Shown: positions 1 through 8,845 of the stretch, piece by piece
Layout of the letters: each line of letters begins with the position of its first letter
Position numbering within the stretch: the first letter of the stretch is position 1
Notes under the pieces: model-generated
The model's database searches: none
What the model was told of the DNA's origin: nothing
What the model saw: only the letters and a program-made list of their open reading frames with translations
Origin: Fidelibacterota bacterium
Lineage (GTDB): Bacteria; Fidelibacterota; UBA8477; JABMPR01
DNA: 54,626 bases
Assembly (NCBI GenBank): GCA_021736185.1
Contig: JAIPGJ010000006.1
Location: 1-54,626 of the forward strand
Direction of reading: 5' to 3'
Program-made: the position numbers and the translations under genes

Positions 1-242
1 CAAGAATCGTTCAAACCGCTAAGTCCACTGGGGCTGTTATTGCGGGGCCGATTCCGCTGCCCACGAAGCGTTCTATCGTGACGGTATTGCGGTCCCCCCA
101 TGTGAATAAAAAATCACGTGAACAGTTCCAAACCAAGATTCATAAGCGTTTGGTCGATATACACAACTCGTCTGCCAAGACAGTTGATGCCTTGATGAAA
201 TTGGATTTACCCGCTGGTGTTGACATTGAGATTAAGGTGTAG
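1..242 (+). CDS. rpsJ: 30S ribosomal protein S10 (5' partial)
   Basis: The first complete codon is at position 3 and about 79 codons are visible before the TAG at 240-242. The start lies left of the window; S10 is normally about 102 residues, so roughly the first 23 are missing. The visible part carries the S10 signatures GPIPLPTK and [11 protein letters not shown] and the typical C-terminus DIEIKV. S10 sits in the 30S head and, in many bacteria, also works as NusE in transcription antitermination. It is the usual first gene of the S10 operon, and rplC follows two bases later. Confidence 0.97.
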   Translation, partial: RIVQTAKSTGAVIAGPIPLPTKRSIVTVLRSPHVNKKSREQFQTKIHKRLVDIHNSSAKTVDALMKLDLPAGVDIEIKV

Positions 243-243
243 C

Positions 244-867
244 ATGAGAGGTTTAATCGGACAAAAATTAGGAATGACTCAATTCTGGCGTGAAGATGGT
301 CGGGTAATCCCCGTCACCGTCATTCAGGGTGGACCTTGTGTCATTACTCAGATCAAGACAGAAAAGCGCGACGGATATTCAGCCGTTCAGCTTGGCTATA
401 AAGACAAAAAAGAATCTCGGGCTACCAAGCCTCAGATTGGACATTTCAAGAAAGCCAATACCTCACCCAAGTATTTTGTTCAAGAATTCCGCGATCTGGA
501 AGTTGGGGACAAAAAAGAAGGTGATGCTGTAGACGTTGATATGTTTTCAGTCGGTGACCATGTCACGGTATCTGGTACCAGCAAGGGACGTGGATTCACG
601 GGAGTGATGAAGCGACATAATTTTCATGGTGGTCATGCCTCTCATGGAAAATCCGATCAGCTGCGTGCCGGTGGTTCTATTGGAGCCAGTTCTGATCCAA
701 GTCGTGTATGGCCAGGTACCAAGATGGCCGGACAGCATGGTAACACAAAAGCCAGTATTCGCAATCTGGAAGTGGTTGCTGTTGACGTTGAAAATCATAT
801 CGTCATGGTGAAAGGTGCTGTTCCCGGACCCAATAACGGTTTTGTTGAAGTGCTGGATCGGGGTTGA
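244..867 (+). CDS. rplC: 50S ribosomal protein L3
   Basis: 207 residues beginning MRGLIGQKLGMTQ, the classic bacterial L3 N-terminus. A longer frame opens at 217 inside rpsJ, but the ATG at 244 is preceded by AAGGTG overlapping the rpsJ end and matches the family start. The central glycine-rich loop (KGRGFTGVMKRH, near residues 120-131) and the GGSIGASSDPSRV stretch are the parts of L3 that reach toward the peptidyl transferase centre. The stop TGA lies two bases before the rplD ATG. Confidence 0.97.
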   Translation: MRGLIGQKLGMTQFWREDGRVIPVTVIQGGPCVITQIKTEKRDGYSAVQLGYKDKKESRATKPQIGHFKKANTSPKYFVQEFRDLEVGDKKEGDAVDVDMFSVGDHVTVSGTSKGRGFTGVMKRHNFHGGHASHGKSDQLRAGGSIGASSDPSRVWPGTKMAGQHGNTKASIRNLEVVAVDVENHIVMVKGAVPGPNNGFVEVLDRG

Positions 868-869
868 TT

Positions 870-1499
870 ATGAAATTAAAAGTTTATTCCCCAGAAGGTA
901 AGGCAACTCAAAAAAACGTTGATGGATTGGATTCCGTCTTTGGAATCGAACCCAATGAGCATGTCGTCTATCTGGCAGTAAAAGCAGAATTGAATAACCT
1001 CCGCCAGGGTTCTGTCAAGACCAAAAGTCGTGCAGAAGTCAGTGGTGGTGGTAAAAAGCCATGGAAGCAGAAGGGTCGTGGAGGCGCTCGCGCCGGATCA
1101 ACCCGTTCTCCTATTTTTGTGGGTGGTGGGCATACCTTTGCCATCTCTCCCAAAGTTTACAGCATGTCTCTACCAAAGAAGGTAAGACGTCTTGCTCGCC
1201 GGAGTGTGCTTTCTGACAAGGCCAAATCAGATTCTATATTTGTTGTGGATTCCTTTAGTTTTGATAAGCCAAGAACCAAAGATGTTCTGGCTCTGCTGGA
1301 AACACTGAATATTGCTGACAAAAAGCTCCTGATTTTGACTTCAAGCTTTGATGAAGGCTTGATGTTGAGTGGTCGCAACTTGAAGAATGTGGCCATTATT
1401 GAGACTTCTTTTGTTTCTGCCTATGATCTAATTGATAATGAAGCAATTCTCATGGATAAGGCATCCATTGAGATTCTTAACGCCCAGTTGGCAGACTAG
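870..1499 (+). CDS. rplD: 50S ribosomal protein L4
   Basis: 209 residues starting MKLKVYSPEG. The loop that lines the exit tunnel is recognisable as RAEVSGGGKKPWKQKGRGGAR near residues 52-72, followed by RSPIFVGGGHTF. The ATG at 870 is preferred over an upstream in-frame TTG at 864 that overlaps the rplC stop. In proteobacteria L4 represses the S10 operon; nothing in this window shows whether that control exists here. Confidence 0.97.
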   Translation: MKLKVYSPEGKATQKNVDGLDSVFGIEPNEHVVYLAVKAELNNLRQGSVKTKSRAEVSGGGKKPWKQKGRGGARAGSTRSPIFVGGGHTFAISPKVYSMSLPKKVRRLARRSVLSDKAKSDSIFVVDSFSFDKPRTKDVLALLETLNIADKKLLILTSSFDEGLMLSGRNLKNVAIIETSFVSAYDLIDNEAILMDKASIEILNAQLAD

Positions 1500-1510
1500 G
1501 AGAGATGAAT

Positions 1511-1825
1511 ATGAGTCACGGTATTATTGTTGAACCCATTCTCTCTGAGAAAAGTGCAGCCTTGCAGGAGAGTCAACGCAAGTATGCCTTTAAGGTTTTA
1601 AAGTCAGCCAATAAAATTGATATCAAACGAGTGGTCGAAAGTCGTTTTGGCGTCAAGGTTGAAAAAGTTGCTACAATGAATATGAACGGAAAAGTCAAAC
1701 GCTCAACCATGCGGAGTGGTGGTCACGTCATCAGAACAGAAGGTCCTCGTGCCTCCTGGAAGAAGGCTGTGGTTACTCTTAAAGCTGGCGAAGCCATTGA
1801 TTTCTTCCGCGATGAGCAGGCGTAA
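1511..1825 (+). CDS. rplW: 50S ribosomal protein L23
   Basis: 104 residues beginning [15 protein letters not shown]. Two ATGs are in frame, at 1505 and 1511. The AGGAG at 1498-1502 is only 2 bases from the first but 8 from the second, so 1511 is the better start. L23 sits at the tunnel exit and docks trigger factor, SRP and the translocon. The motif [20 protein letters not shown] is the conserved core. It lies between rplD and rplB in the standard order. Confidence 0.95.
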   Translation: MSHGIIVEPILSEKSAALQESQRKYAFKVLKSANKIDIKRVVESRFGVKVEKVATMNMNGKVKRSTMRSGGHVIRTEGPRASWKKAVVTLKAGEAIDFFRDEQA

Positions 1826-1836
1826 GGTGGTTCAGA

Positions 1837-2667
1837 ATGGCAGTTAAAACATATAAGCCAATTACCCCGGGACAACGTTTTAAAACAACGTCATCTTTTG
1901 AGGAAATTACAAGAACGGATCCTGAAAAAAGTCTGCTTGCTCCTTTAAAGAAAACCGGTGGTCGTAATAACAATGGTCGCATCACATCAAGACGTCGTGG
2001 TGGTGGTCATCGTCGGCATTACCGTATTATAGATTTTAAAAGAGATAAATATGATATTCCGGCTCGTGTAGATTCCGTTGAATATGACCCTAATCGCTCT
2101 GCAAATATTGCCTTATTGGTATATGCTGATGGTGAAAAGCGTTATATCCTCGCCCCACACAAGCTGGTTGTTGGTACACAGATCATCTCAAGCGAGACTG
2201 CTCCGATCAAAGTTGGGAATGCACTAACGCTTGAAAATATACCGGCTGGTTCTATTGTTCATAACATTGAGATGAAGCCTGGTAAAGGTGGTCAAATATC
2301 AAGATCTGCCGGTGCTGGCGCGCAGATAATGGCTAAAGAGGGTGATTATGTTACCCTAAAGCTACCTAGTGGTGAAATGCGTATGATCCATAAGCGTTGT
2401 CGCGCTACCCTGGGCGAAGTCGGAAACAAGGAGCATGAGAACATCTCCATTGGCAAGGCTGGTCGTTCCAGATGGATGGGTCGTCGTCCCAAAGTTCGTG
2501 GTGTTGCAATGAATCCTGTTGATCACCCAATGGGTGGTGGCGAAGGCCGCTCCTCTGGTGGTCGTCATCCTACCACGCCCTGGGGAAAGCCCACTAAGGG
2601 ATTTAAGACGCGTAAAAAGAATAAAGCGTCTAACAAATACATTGTCGCTCGTCGCAAGAAGAAATAA
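1837..2667 (+). CDS. rplB: 50S ribosomal protein L2
   Basis: 276 residues, normal for L2. It starts [15 protein letters not shown] and has the RNA-binding [15 protein letters not shown] stretch near residues 55-69. The C-terminal loop [18 protein letters not shown] (about residues 222-239) includes the histidine tied to peptidyl transferase function. The C-terminus is a very basic RRKKK tail, as is usual. It is required for subunit association and 23S folding. Confidence 0.98.
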   Translation: MAVKTYKPITPGQRFKTTSSFEEITRTDPEKSLLAPLKKTGGRNNNGRITSRRRGGGHRRHYRIIDFKRDKYDIPARVDSVEYDPNRSANIALLVYADGEKRYILAPHKLVVGTQIISSETAPIKVGNALTLENIPAGSIVHNIEMKPGKGGQISRSAGAGAQIMAKEGDYVTLKLPSGEMRMIHKRCRATLGEVGNKEHENISIGKAGRSRWMGRRPKVRGVAMNPVDHPMGGGEGRSSGGRHPTTPWGKPTKGFKTRKKNKASNKYIVARRKKK

Positions 2668-2680
2668 GGTCTGATATATT

Positions 2681-2953
2681 ATGCCAAGATCTATTAAAAA
2701 AGGACCCTACATTGAGCCAAAGCTTATGTTAAAAGCAGAGGTTGCTCAGGAGAGTAAAAAGCGCGTAGTGATCAAAACATGGTCGCGTCGCTCTATGATC
2801 GTTCCTGAATTCGTGGGTTTGACATTTGCTGTACATAACGGGAAGAAATTTATCCCCGTTTATGTTTCAGAAAATATGGTTGGACACAAACTGGGTGAAT
2901 TTTCACCAACCCGTACCTATCGCGGTCATGGCGATAAAACGAGGAAGAGGTAA
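2681..2953 (+). CDS. rpsS: 30S ribosomal protein S19
   Basis: 90 residues, [13 protein letters not shown] at the N-terminus and the conserved [20 protein letters not shown] core, ending with a [13 protein letters not shown]-type tail. S19 lies in the 30S head next to S13 and contacts tRNA at the A site. It is 13 bases after rplB and 3 bases before rplV, so almost certainly on the same transcript. Confidence 0.98.
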   Translation: MPRSIKKGPYIEPKLMLKAEVAQESKKRVVIKTWSRRSMIVPEFVGLTFAVHNGKKFIPVYVSENMVGHKLGEFSPTRTYRGHGDKTRKR

Positions 2954-2956
2954 GAT

Positions 2957-3298
2957 ATGGAAGCTGTAGCTAAAGCCAGACATATCCATCAATCTGCTCG
3001 TAAGGTTCGTCTGGTGTTGAATGAAGTACGTGGAAAACAGGTAGAGACTGCCATTAATAAATTGCATTTCACACCCAAGAAAGCTGCCAAGATTATCGAA
3101 AAAACGCTGCGCAGTGCAGTTGCTAACGCCATCAATCGTGAAGGCTCTGAAGTCGATGCGGATAAACTTTTCATCAAGGAAGCTTTTTGTGATGAAGGTC
3201 CAACTCAACGTCGTTTTAGACCACGTGCCATGGGCCGGGCAACTATTATTCGGAAACGTACAAGTCACCTGACCATTGTGGTCGCAGAGAAAGAGTAG
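2957..3298 (+). CDS. rplV: 50S ribosomal protein L22
   Basis: 113 residues starting MEAVAKARHIHQSARKVRLV. The beta-hairpin that enters the exit tunnel falls at about residues 80-100 (GPTQRRFRPRAMGRATIIRKR). The stop TAG at 3296-3298 is directly followed by GAGGAG, which serves as the ribosome binding site of rpsC. Mutations in this hairpin give macrolide resistance in other bacteria; I see no such change here that I can call from sequence alone. Confidence 0.97.
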   Translation: MEAVAKARHIHQSARKVRLVLNEVRGKQVETAINKLHFTPKKAAKIIEKTLRSAVANAINREGSEVDADKLFIKEAFCDEGPTQRRFRPRAMGRATIIRKRTSHLTIVVAEKE

Positions 3299-3308
3299 AG
3301 GAGACGTT

Positions 3309-3944
3309 TTGGGTCAAAAAACACATCCTGTCGGTTTTCGTCTAGGTTTTAACAAGACCTGGAGCTCAAACTGGTTTGACGAGAAGAATTTCGCAGATAA
3401 GCTCAATGAAGATATTCTTCTTCGAAAATATATCTATAAGCGTCTTGCTCACGCTGCCGTTGATAAAATTGATATTCACCGCACCAGTAAGAAGATTACT
3501 ATCTCAATCTCTACTGCCCGTCCCGGTATCGTGATTGGTAGAAAGGGAGAAGAAGTTGATCGTCTGCGCGAAGAAATTCGCCGACTTACTAATCGTGAGA
3601 TTCAGATTAATGTAAATGAAATCAAGCGTCCTGAATTAAGTGCTCGTCTGGTTGGTAGAAATATTGCTGACCAATTGGTAAAGAAGATTGCTTTTCGCCG
3701 TGCGGCTAAAAAAGCCATCCAATCTACCATGCGTATGGGTGCTGATGGAATCAAAGTGACCGTCTCCGGTCGTCTTGGTGGCGCTGAAATGTCACGTACC
3801 GAAACCTTCCATGAAGGCCGGGTACCGCTGCATACCTTGCGTTCTGACATCGACTATGCTCTTGTTGAAGCCCACACAACTTACGGCGTTATTGGCGTAA
3901 AAGTGTGGATTTGCAACGGGGAAGCTGTCGGAATCGCCGGTTAA
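3309..3944 (+). CDS. rpsC: 30S ribosomal protein S3 (TTG start)
   Basis: 211 residues starting LGQKTHPVGFRLGF, read from a TTG at 3309. The family always begins with this G-Q-K-x-x-P sequence, and GAGGAG at 3298-3303 sits at a suitable distance, so the longer reading from 3276 inside rplV is rejected. The KH domain motif GRKGEEVDRLREEI is near residues 78-91. S3 forms the mRNA entry channel with S4 and S5. Confidence 0.96.
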   Translation: MGQKTHPVGFRLGFNKTWSSNWFDEKNFADKLNEDILLRKYIYKRLAHAAVDKIDIHRTSKKITISISTARPGIVIGRKGEEVDRLREEIRRLTNREIQINVNEIKRPELSARLVGRNIADQLVKKIAFRRAAKKAIQSTMRMGADGIKVTVSGRLGGAEMSRTETFHEGRVPLHTLRSDIDYALVEAHTTYGVIGVKVWICNGEAVGIAG

Positions 3945-3957
3945 GGGAGAATAGATC

Positions 3958-4380
3958 ATGTTAATGCCAAGAAAGGTTAAATACCGTCGGCATCATCGCG
4001 GAAGAAAACATGGTAATGCGGCCAGAGGTAACGAAGTATCATTTGGTACCTATGGGCTTAAAGCACTTGAAGCTGGCTGGATCACCAGTCGTCAGATAGA
4101 AGCTACTCGTGTTGCTATCGTTCGAAAAGTTCGTAAAACTGGTCGCATGTGGATCCGTATTTTTCCACAAAAACCGGTGACCATCAAACCTGCTGAAACA
4201 CGTATGGGTAAAGGAAAAGGTTCGCCCGAGTATTGGGTCGCCGTTGTGAAACCAGGTCGTGTGATGTTTGAGGTTGATGGAGTCGATTTAAAGACTGCTT
4301 CGGAGGCTTTCCGCCTGGCCGGTCATAAATTGCCTATTAAAACTAAAACTGTCGCTCGTCGCGATATCCATGAGAATTGA
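3958..4380 (+). CDS. rplP: 50S ribosomal protein L16
   Basis: 140 residues beginning [16 protein letters not shown], the family N-terminus, with the ATG at 3958 preceded by AAGGGAGA. The conserved [18 protein letters not shown] segment near residues 82-99 is intact. L16 organises the tRNA-binding A site on the 50S and comes late in subunit assembly. The stop overlaps the region just before rpmC. Confidence 0.97.
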   Translation: MLMPRKVKYRRHHRGRKHGNAARGNEVSFGTYGLKALEAGWITSRQIEATRVAIVRKVRKTGRMWIRIFPQKPVTIKPAETRMGKGKGSPEYWVAVVKPGRVMFEVDGVDLKTASEAFRLAGHKLPIKTKTVARRDIHEN

Positions 4381-4382
4381 TT

Positions 4383-4601
4383 ATGAAGTCTTCAGAGATT
4401 AAAGATTATACAGCCGAAGCCTTGCAGAATAAGCTCGCTGATAACGAAATTGAAATGGCAAACCTGCGTTTCCAAAAAGCACTGCAACAGTTGGAAAAAC
4501 CAACACGAGTGCGTGAACTGAGACGTGAGATTGCACAGATCAAGACCGTTCTCAAGGAAATGGAATTAGGATTGCGTGAGAATAAAGGGTTGGAAAAATG
4601 A
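4383..4601 (+). CDS. rpmC: 50S ribosomal protein L29
   Basis: 72 residues, [18 protein letters not shown]..., a helical hairpin protein as expected for L29, with the conserved [20 protein letters not shown] core near residues 32-51. The ATG at 4383 is chosen over an upstream TTG at 4377 that lies inside rplP. Its stop TGA overlaps the rpsQ start (ATGA), which indicates translational coupling. L29 sits with L23 at the exit of the tunnel. Confidence 0.96.
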   Translation: MKSSEIKDYTAEALQNKLADNEIEMANLRFQKALQQLEKPTRVRELRREIAQIKTVLKEMELGLRENKGLEK

Positions 4602-4861
4602 GTGAACGTGGAAGCCGCAAGGTAATCCAGGGTATTGTGACAAGCACTGCCATGGACAAGACCATTGTCGTTAAAGTGAGTCGCCGTTTGCGTCACCCCC
4701 TTTATGGCAAATTCATCAAAAAAAGCAAGAATTTCAAAGCTCATGATGAGAAAAATTCATGCAATGTTGGTGATGAGGTAAGAATTATGGAGTGTCGCCC
4801 CTTCTCTAAAGAAAAGCGTTGGAGACTCCTTGAAACCGTCAAGCAGGCTCTGGAAGCCTAA
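4598..4861 (+). CDS. rpsQ: 30S ribosomal protein S17
   Basis: 87 residues with the OB-fold core [20 protein letters not shown] and the typical [20 protein letters not shown] run, followed by [19 protein letters not shown]. Each is a hallmark of bacterial S17, an early 16S-binding assembly protein. It starts within the rpmC stop codon and is followed 19 bases later by rplN. Confidence 0.97.
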   Translation: MSERGSRKVIQGIVTSTAMDKTIVVKVSRRLRHPLYGKFIKKSKNFKAHDEKNSCNVGDEVRIMECRPFSKEKRWRLLETVKQALEA

Positions 4862-4880
4862 GTAAGGGTGAGATAGAACA

Positions 4881-5249
4881 ATGATACAACAAGAAACACG
4901 ACTCACAGTCGCTGACAATACTGGTGCTAAGGAAGTCCTCTGTTTCAAGGTTCTTGGTGGAAGTCGCCGCAGATACGCCACAGTAGGTGATCTGATCGTG
5001 GTGACAGTGAAACATGCCATCCCCAACAGTTCGGTTAAAAAAGGTGAAGTATCTACCGCCGTTGTTGTGAGAACTAAGAAAGAGATCCGTCGCAAAGACG
5101 GCAGTTATATTCGTTTTGATGAAAATGCTGCTGTACTGCTGAATGCACAAGGTGAACCACGCGGTACACGTATCTTCGGACCGGTTGCCCGTGAATTGCG
5201 CGAGAAAAAACACATGCGCATCGTTTCCATGGCGCCAGAAGTGCTCTAG
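4881..5249 (+). CDS. rplN: 50S ribosomal protein L14
   Basis: 122 residues, exactly the common length. Signature residues: [18 protein letters not shown] at the N-terminus, then [20 protein letters not shown] and the [10 protein letters not shown] region, ending [21 protein letters not shown]14 lies at the subunit interface and is the docking site of the silencing factor RsfS. Confidence 0.98.
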   Translation: MIQQETRLTVADNTGAKEVLCFKVLGGSRRRYATVGDLIVVTVKHAIPNSSVKKGEVSTAVVVRTKKEIRRKDGSYIRFDENAAVLLNAQGEPRGTRIFGPVARELREKKHMRIVSMAPEVL

Positions 5250-5261
5250 GAGGCTATGAAA

Positions 5262-5570
5262 ATGAAAATTAAGAAAAATGATCAGGTTGTGGTCTTGACT
5301 GGTGCCGATAAAGGTAAAACTGGAAAAGTTTTAGCTGTATATCCAAAAACTCAGCGTGTGCTGGTTGAGGGTATCAACTTTATTAAAAAGCATCAGCGTC
5401 AGACCTCAGCAAATGGCCCGTCTGGAATTATCGAAAAAGAAGCAGCGGTAAATATTACTAATGTTGCCCTCTTTCAAGATGGTAAACCAGTCAAGGTTGG
5501 ATATAAATTTTTAGATGACGGTCGCAAAGTCAGATTTTTAAAGACTTCCGGCGAAGTCATTGACCGATAA
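5262..5570 (+). CDS. rplX: 50S ribosomal protein L24
   Basis: 102 residues from the ATG at 5262 (MKIKKNDQVVVLTG). Another in-frame ATG lies at 5256, but AGGAGG at 5248-5253 is only 2 bases from it and 8 bases from 5262, so the second is favoured. The KOW motif DKGKTGKVLAVYPKTQRVLV follows at about residues 16-35. L24 is one of the first proteins to nucleate 50S assembly on 23S rRNA. Confidence 0.95.
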   Translation: MKIKKNDQVVVLTGADKGKTGKVLAVYPKTQRVLVEGINFIKKHQRQTSANGPSGIIEKEAAVNITNVALFQDGKPVKVGYKFLDDGRKVRFLKTSGEVIDR

Positions 5571-5583
5571 GGTGTGAAAGAAA

Positions 5584-6144
5584 ATGAGTGAATATACACC
5601 TAGATTGAAAGAAAAATATACAGCAGAAATTCTGCCCATGCTCATGAAGAAATTCGAGTACAAGAGCACGATGCAGGTTCCCGCTTTAAAGAAAATTACC
5701 CTGAATATGGGGCTGGGAAAAGCGAAAGAAGAACCACGTCGTCTGGAGGCAGCTGTCAACGAATTGACACTTATCACCGGACAGAAAGCAGTGGTTACTC
5801 ACGCTAAAAAGGCTATTTCTAACTTTAAGTTGCGTGCTGGTGACCCTGTAGGTGCCCGCGTGACCCTTCATGGCAAAACCATGTGGGAGTTTCTAGATCG
5901 CTTTGTTTCGGTTGCATTGCCTCGCGTTCGTGACTTTAATGGTGTTCCCAACCGCTCATTTGATGGCCGTGGGAATTACAGTCTTGGTATTAAAGAACAG
6001 ATTATCTTTCCAGAAATTGATTACGATAAAATTGAAGCCGTTAATGGAATAGATATCAGTATTACGACCTCTGCTACGACAGATGAGGAAGCCTATGAGC
6101 TTTTAGTTGCTCTGGGTATCCCCTTCAGACGTAAGCAGGTATAG
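5584..6144 (+). CDS. rplE: 50S ribosomal protein L5
   Basis: 186 residues; L5 is usually 178-190. The conserved [30 protein letters not shown] and [17 protein letters not shown] segments occur in order, and the C-terminal part has [20 protein letters not shown]5 binds 5S rRNA and forms a bridge to S13 in the 30S head. It is followed by the zinc-type S14 gene. Confidence 0.98.
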   Translation: MSEYTPRLKEKYTAEILPMLMKKFEYKSTMQVPALKKITLNMGLGKAKEEPRRLEAAVNELTLITGQKAVVTHAKKAISNFKLRAGDPVGARVTLHGKTMWEFLDRFVSVALPRVRDFNGVPNRSFDGRGNYSLGIKEQIIFPEIDYDKIEAVNGIDISITTSATTDEEAYELLVALGIPFRRKQV

Positions 6145-6158
6145 GAGCGAGTAGAATT

Positions 6159-6344
6159 ATGGCAAAAAAATCCCTTATCGCCAAAGCGAAAAGAAAACCC
6201 AAGTTTCAAGTCAGAGGCTACAATCGCTGTCGCGTTTGTGGTAGACCACACGGTTATCTCCGTAAATTTGGTCTCTGTAGAATCTGTTTTCGTGAATTGG
6301 CTCTTAAAGGCGAAATTCCTGGCATTGTTAAGGCCAGTTGGTAA
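6159..6344 (+). CDS. rpsN: 30S ribosomal protein S14, zinc-binding short form
   Basis: 61 residues, the short (type Z) S14. Four cysteines in two pairs, CRVC near residues 24-27 and CRIC near 40-43, form the zinc ribbon that the longer zinc-free form lacks. The tail [15 protein letters not shown] is canonical. L28 and L36 in this window also keep their zinc ligands, so all three paralogue-prone ribosomal proteins here are of the zinc type. No second copies are in view. Confidence 0.98.
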   Translation: MAKKSLIAKAKRKPKFQVRGYNRCRVCGRPHGYLRKFGLCRICFRELALKGEIPGIVKASW

Positions 6345-6358
6345 GGAGACCATTCTAA

Positions 6359-6757
6359 ATGTCAATGAATGATCCAATCGCAGATTTCCTGACACGCATT
6401 CGTAATGCCCAACAAGCCAATCATCGTTGGACTGATATTCCTAGTTCCAACCTCAAGCTTCGTATGGCATTGCTTCTTAAGCTGGAAGGATTTATTAAAG
6501 ATTTTGTTATCATCGAAGATGATAAGCAGAATATGTTACGTGTTTATCTAAAATATACAGCCAAAGGCTCGCCGGTTATCGCTGGTTTGACTCGTATCAG
6601 TCGTCCTGGTCGTCGTCATTATGTTCCTGCCGATAATCTGCCTCGCGTCCGCAATGGTTTGGGGATTGCTATCCTGACAACCAGCCGCGGTGTGATCACT
6701 GACAAACAAGCTAAAAAAGAGCGTGTCGGTGGCGAAGTCTTGTGCCATGTCTGGTAA
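6359..6757 (+). CDS. rpsH: 30S ribosomal protein S8
   Basis: 132 residues starting MSMNDPIADFLTRIRNAQ. AAGGAG at 6343-6348 fits the first ATG at 6359 better than the one at 6365. The C-terminal RNA-binding end has GIAILTTSRGVITDKQAKKERVGGEVLCHVW. S8 binds 16S helix 21 and in E. coli also represses the spc operon. Confidence 0.97.
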   Translation: MSMNDPIADFLTRIRNAQQANHRWTDIPSSNLKLRMALLLKLEGFIKDFVIIEDDKQNMLRVYLKYTAKGSPVIAGLTRISRPGRRHYVPADNLPRVRNGLGIAILTTSRGVITDKQAKKERVGGEVLCHVW

Positions 6758-6773
6758 GCTTTAGGGGTCTATT

Positions 6774-7316
6774 GTGTCAAGAATTGGAAAAATGCCTATT
6801 GTGATTCCTGCAGGGGTTGAAGTTAAAATTCACGCTGGTTTGGTTGAGGCCAAAGGTCCCAAGGGCGAGGATTATGTTGAAACACTTCCTCTGGTTAATA
6901 TCGAGCAGAAGGAGAACGAAATAATTGTTTCTCGTGTCTCTGATGAACAGGATGCCCGTGCTGCCCATGGTTTAACACGTGCATTGATAAATAATTTAAT
7001 TACAGGAGTTTCAACAGGTTTCACTCGTGAAATGGAAGTTGTTGGCACTGGTTTTACTGTAATGGCTCAGCAGGGTGGACTGTTGATGAATGTTGGTTTC
7101 TCACATCCCGTTTATATCGGTTCTGTGGATGGAATTGACTATACAGTCGAAAAGGGGAATACCTCTTTTTCCGTGAGTGGCTATAATAAATACATGGTCG
7201 GTGAGGTTTCTGCAAAGATTCGCTCGGTTCGTCCACCTGAACCCTTCAAGGGCAAAGGTGTTCGATATAAGGGCGAGCATATCAGACGTAAAGCCGGTAA
7301 AACCGTTGGAAAATAA
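6774..7316 (+). CDS. rplF: 50S ribosomal protein L6 (GTG start)
   Basis: 180 residues from a GTG at 6774, preceded by AGGGG at 6763-6767. It begins SRIGKMPIVIPAGV after the start residue and ends with the conserved C-terminal block PEPFKGKGVRYKGEHIRRKAGK. L6 lies near the GTPase-associated centre and contacts the sarcin-ricin loop. The length is normal and both L6 repeats are present. Confidence 0.97.
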   Translation: MSRIGKMPIVIPAGVEVKIHAGLVEAKGPKGEDYVETLPLVNIEQKENEIIVSRVSDEQDARAAHGLTRALINNLITGVSTGFTREMEVVGTGFTVMAQQGGLLMNVGFSHPVYIGSVDGIDYTVEKGNTSFSVSGYNKYMVGEVSAKIRSVRPPEPFKGKGVRYKGEHIRRKAGKTVGK

Positions 7317-7328
7317 AGGATTTAAGCT

Positions 7329-7703
7329 GTGAAGTATCCTAAATCAGCCAAAGACCTAAAAAGGCTGAAAAAGAAAAAAGCTCTGCGCGCCCATTTAGAG
7401 GGAACGGCAGAGGTACCACGTTTGGTTGTATTCCGCAGCAATCGACATGTCTATGCTCAAGTTGTGAATGACCATGAACATCGCGTTCTCTTTGGTAGTG
7501 CAGATCTTCAGGCAGCTGTAGCCAGCCAATTGAAGAAAGAAAGTACCAAGACCGATGCCAGTGTCGCACTGGGAAAAACCATTGCTGAAATGGCCAAATC
7601 CAAGGGCATCAAGAAGGTCGTTTTTGACCGGAATGGGTTCAAATATCATGGCCGCGTCAAAGCATTGGCCGATTCGGTTCGTGCCGAAGGATTGGAGTGT
7701 TAA
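7329..7703 (+). CDS. rplR: 50S ribosomal protein L18 (GTG start)
   Basis: 124 residues from GTG at 7329. Core motifs are [18 protein letters not shown] near residues 31-48 and [28 protein letters not shown] at the C-terminus. L18 anchors 5S rRNA to the 50S with L5. The N-terminus ([16 protein letters not shown]) is longer and more lysine-rich than in most homologues I know, but not outside the family range. Its stop overlaps the rpsE ATG by one base. Confidence 0.96.
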   Translation: MKYPKSAKDLKRLKKKKALRAHLEGTAEVPRLVVFRSNRHVYAQVVNDHEHRVLFGSADLQAAVASQLKKESTKTDASVALGKTIAEMAKSKGIKKVVFDRNGFKYHGRVKALADSVRAEGLEC

Positions 7704-8209
7704 TGAAACGATCAATTAATCCCAGCGAAATCGAATTCAAGGAAGAAAAGGTCGTCAAGATCAACCGTGTTGCAAAGGTTGTGAAGGGTGGACGCCGATT
7801 TAGCTTCAATGCCATTGTGGTTGTGGGTGATGGAAATGGTCATGTCGGTGTTGGTTTGGGAAAAGCCAATGAAGTGATGAATTCTGTGAACAAGGGCAAA
7901 GAAAACGCTAAAAAGAGCGTGGTGCGAGTTCCTATTGTAAATGGAACACTGCCGCATGCTATCATTGGAAAATATGGCGCGGGTCGTGTCATGTTGAAAC
8001 CTGCCTCTCCCGGTACTGGAATCATTGCTGGTGGCGCCATTCGTGCCATCATGGAACAAGTGGGTATCACCGATGTTCTGGCTAAAATATTAGGAACTCG
8101 TAACCCGCATAATGTTATCAAGGCAACCATGGATGGCCTGGAAAATCTTGAAGATGCAACCGAGATTGCCCGTCGACGTGGAATTACCATTCAGGAGTTA
8201 TTTAACTAA
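7703..8209 (+). CDS. rpsE: 30S ribosomal protein S5
   Basis: 168 residues starting [23 protein letters not shown]. The ATG at 7703 has GGAG at 7694-7697 and overlaps the rplR stop; an upstream in-frame GTG at 7697 lies inside that binding site. [21 protein letters not shown] and the glycine-rich [18 protein letters not shown] are typical. S5 takes part in decoding accuracy and mRNA helicase activity. Confidence 0.97.
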   Translation: MKRSINPSEIEFKEEKVVKINRVAKVVKGGRRFSFNAIVVVGDGNGHVGVGLGKANEVMNSVNKGKENAKKSVVRVPIVNGTLPHAIIGKYGAGRVMLKPASPGTGIIAGGAIRAIMEQVGITDVLAKILGTRNPHNVIKATMDGLENLEDATEIARRRGITIQELFN

Positions 8210-8210
8210 A

Positions 8211-8411
8211 ATGAATGCGAAAAATAAATTCGGTCAGATCAAAGTCACCCAGATTAAAGGGTTGATTGGCCAAAAAGAAAAATTGAAAAGAACGATTGAA
8301 GCGCTTGGGTTAAAGCGCATTGATCATAGTGTGATTCATGAAGACAATGATGTCATCCGTGGCATGGTTTTCAAAGTTAAGCACTTGGTGACTGTGGAGA
8401 AAGTTTCATGA
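8211..8411 (+). CDS. rpmD: 50S ribosomal protein L30
   Basis: 66 residues, MNAKNKFGQIKVTQIKG..., with the family pattern of a short beta-alpha-beta fold: IGQKEKLKRTIEALGLKRI then HEDNDVIRGMVFKVKHLV. The frame is open further upstream inside rpsE, but the ATG at 8211 directly after the rpsE stop gives the standard L30. Its TGA overlaps the rplO ATG. Confidence 0.96.
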   Translation: MNAKNKFGQIKVTQIKGLIGQKEKLKRTIEALGLKRIDHSVIHEDNDVIRGMVFKVKHLVTVEKVS

Positions 8412-8845
8412 AATTAGGTGAATTACAGCCAGCTGCTGGTTCCACGAAAAGAAGAAAACGTATCGGTCGTGGCAATGCCTCAGGGTGGGGTCGCAATGCT
8501 GGTCGTGGCGAGAAAGGCTATGGCTCCCGAACTGGCTCTAAAAGTGCTGGTTTGTTTGAGGGTGGCCAGATGCCTTTGCACAGAAGACTTCCCAAACGAG
8601 GTTTTACCAATCATTTTCGGAAAGAGTATGAAGTTCTCAATCTCCGTGATCTTGTTCGTGTTGAAGCTGCGACAATTGATGCAGCTGTGCTCCTGGAAGC
8701 AGGACTTATCAGCAATGTGGATAATTTGATCAAAGTTTTAGGGGATGGTGAGATTGATCGCGCAGTGGAAATTACTGCAGATGCTTTCAGCAAATCTGCT
8801 GAAGAGAAGATCACAGCTGCCGGGGGAAAGGTAGCTCGTAGATGA
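8408..8845 (+). CDS. rplO: 50S ribosomal protein L15
   Basis: 145 residues. The N-terminal extension that threads into 23S rRNA is present: KRRKRIGRGNASGWGRNAGRG near residues 15-35, followed by GFEGGQMPLHRRLPKRGF-like sequence (here FEGGQMPLHRRLPKRGF). The gene overlaps rpmD at its start and secY at its end by four bases each, so the rpmD-rplO-secY stretch is translationally coupled. Confidence 0.97.
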   Translation: MKLGELQPAAGSTKRRKRIGRGNASGWGRNAGRGEKGYGSRTGSKSAGLFEGGQMPLHRRLPKRGFTNHFRKEYEVLNLRDLVRVEAATIDAAVLLEAGLISNVDNLIKVLGDGEIDRAVEITADAFSKSAEEKITAAGGKVARR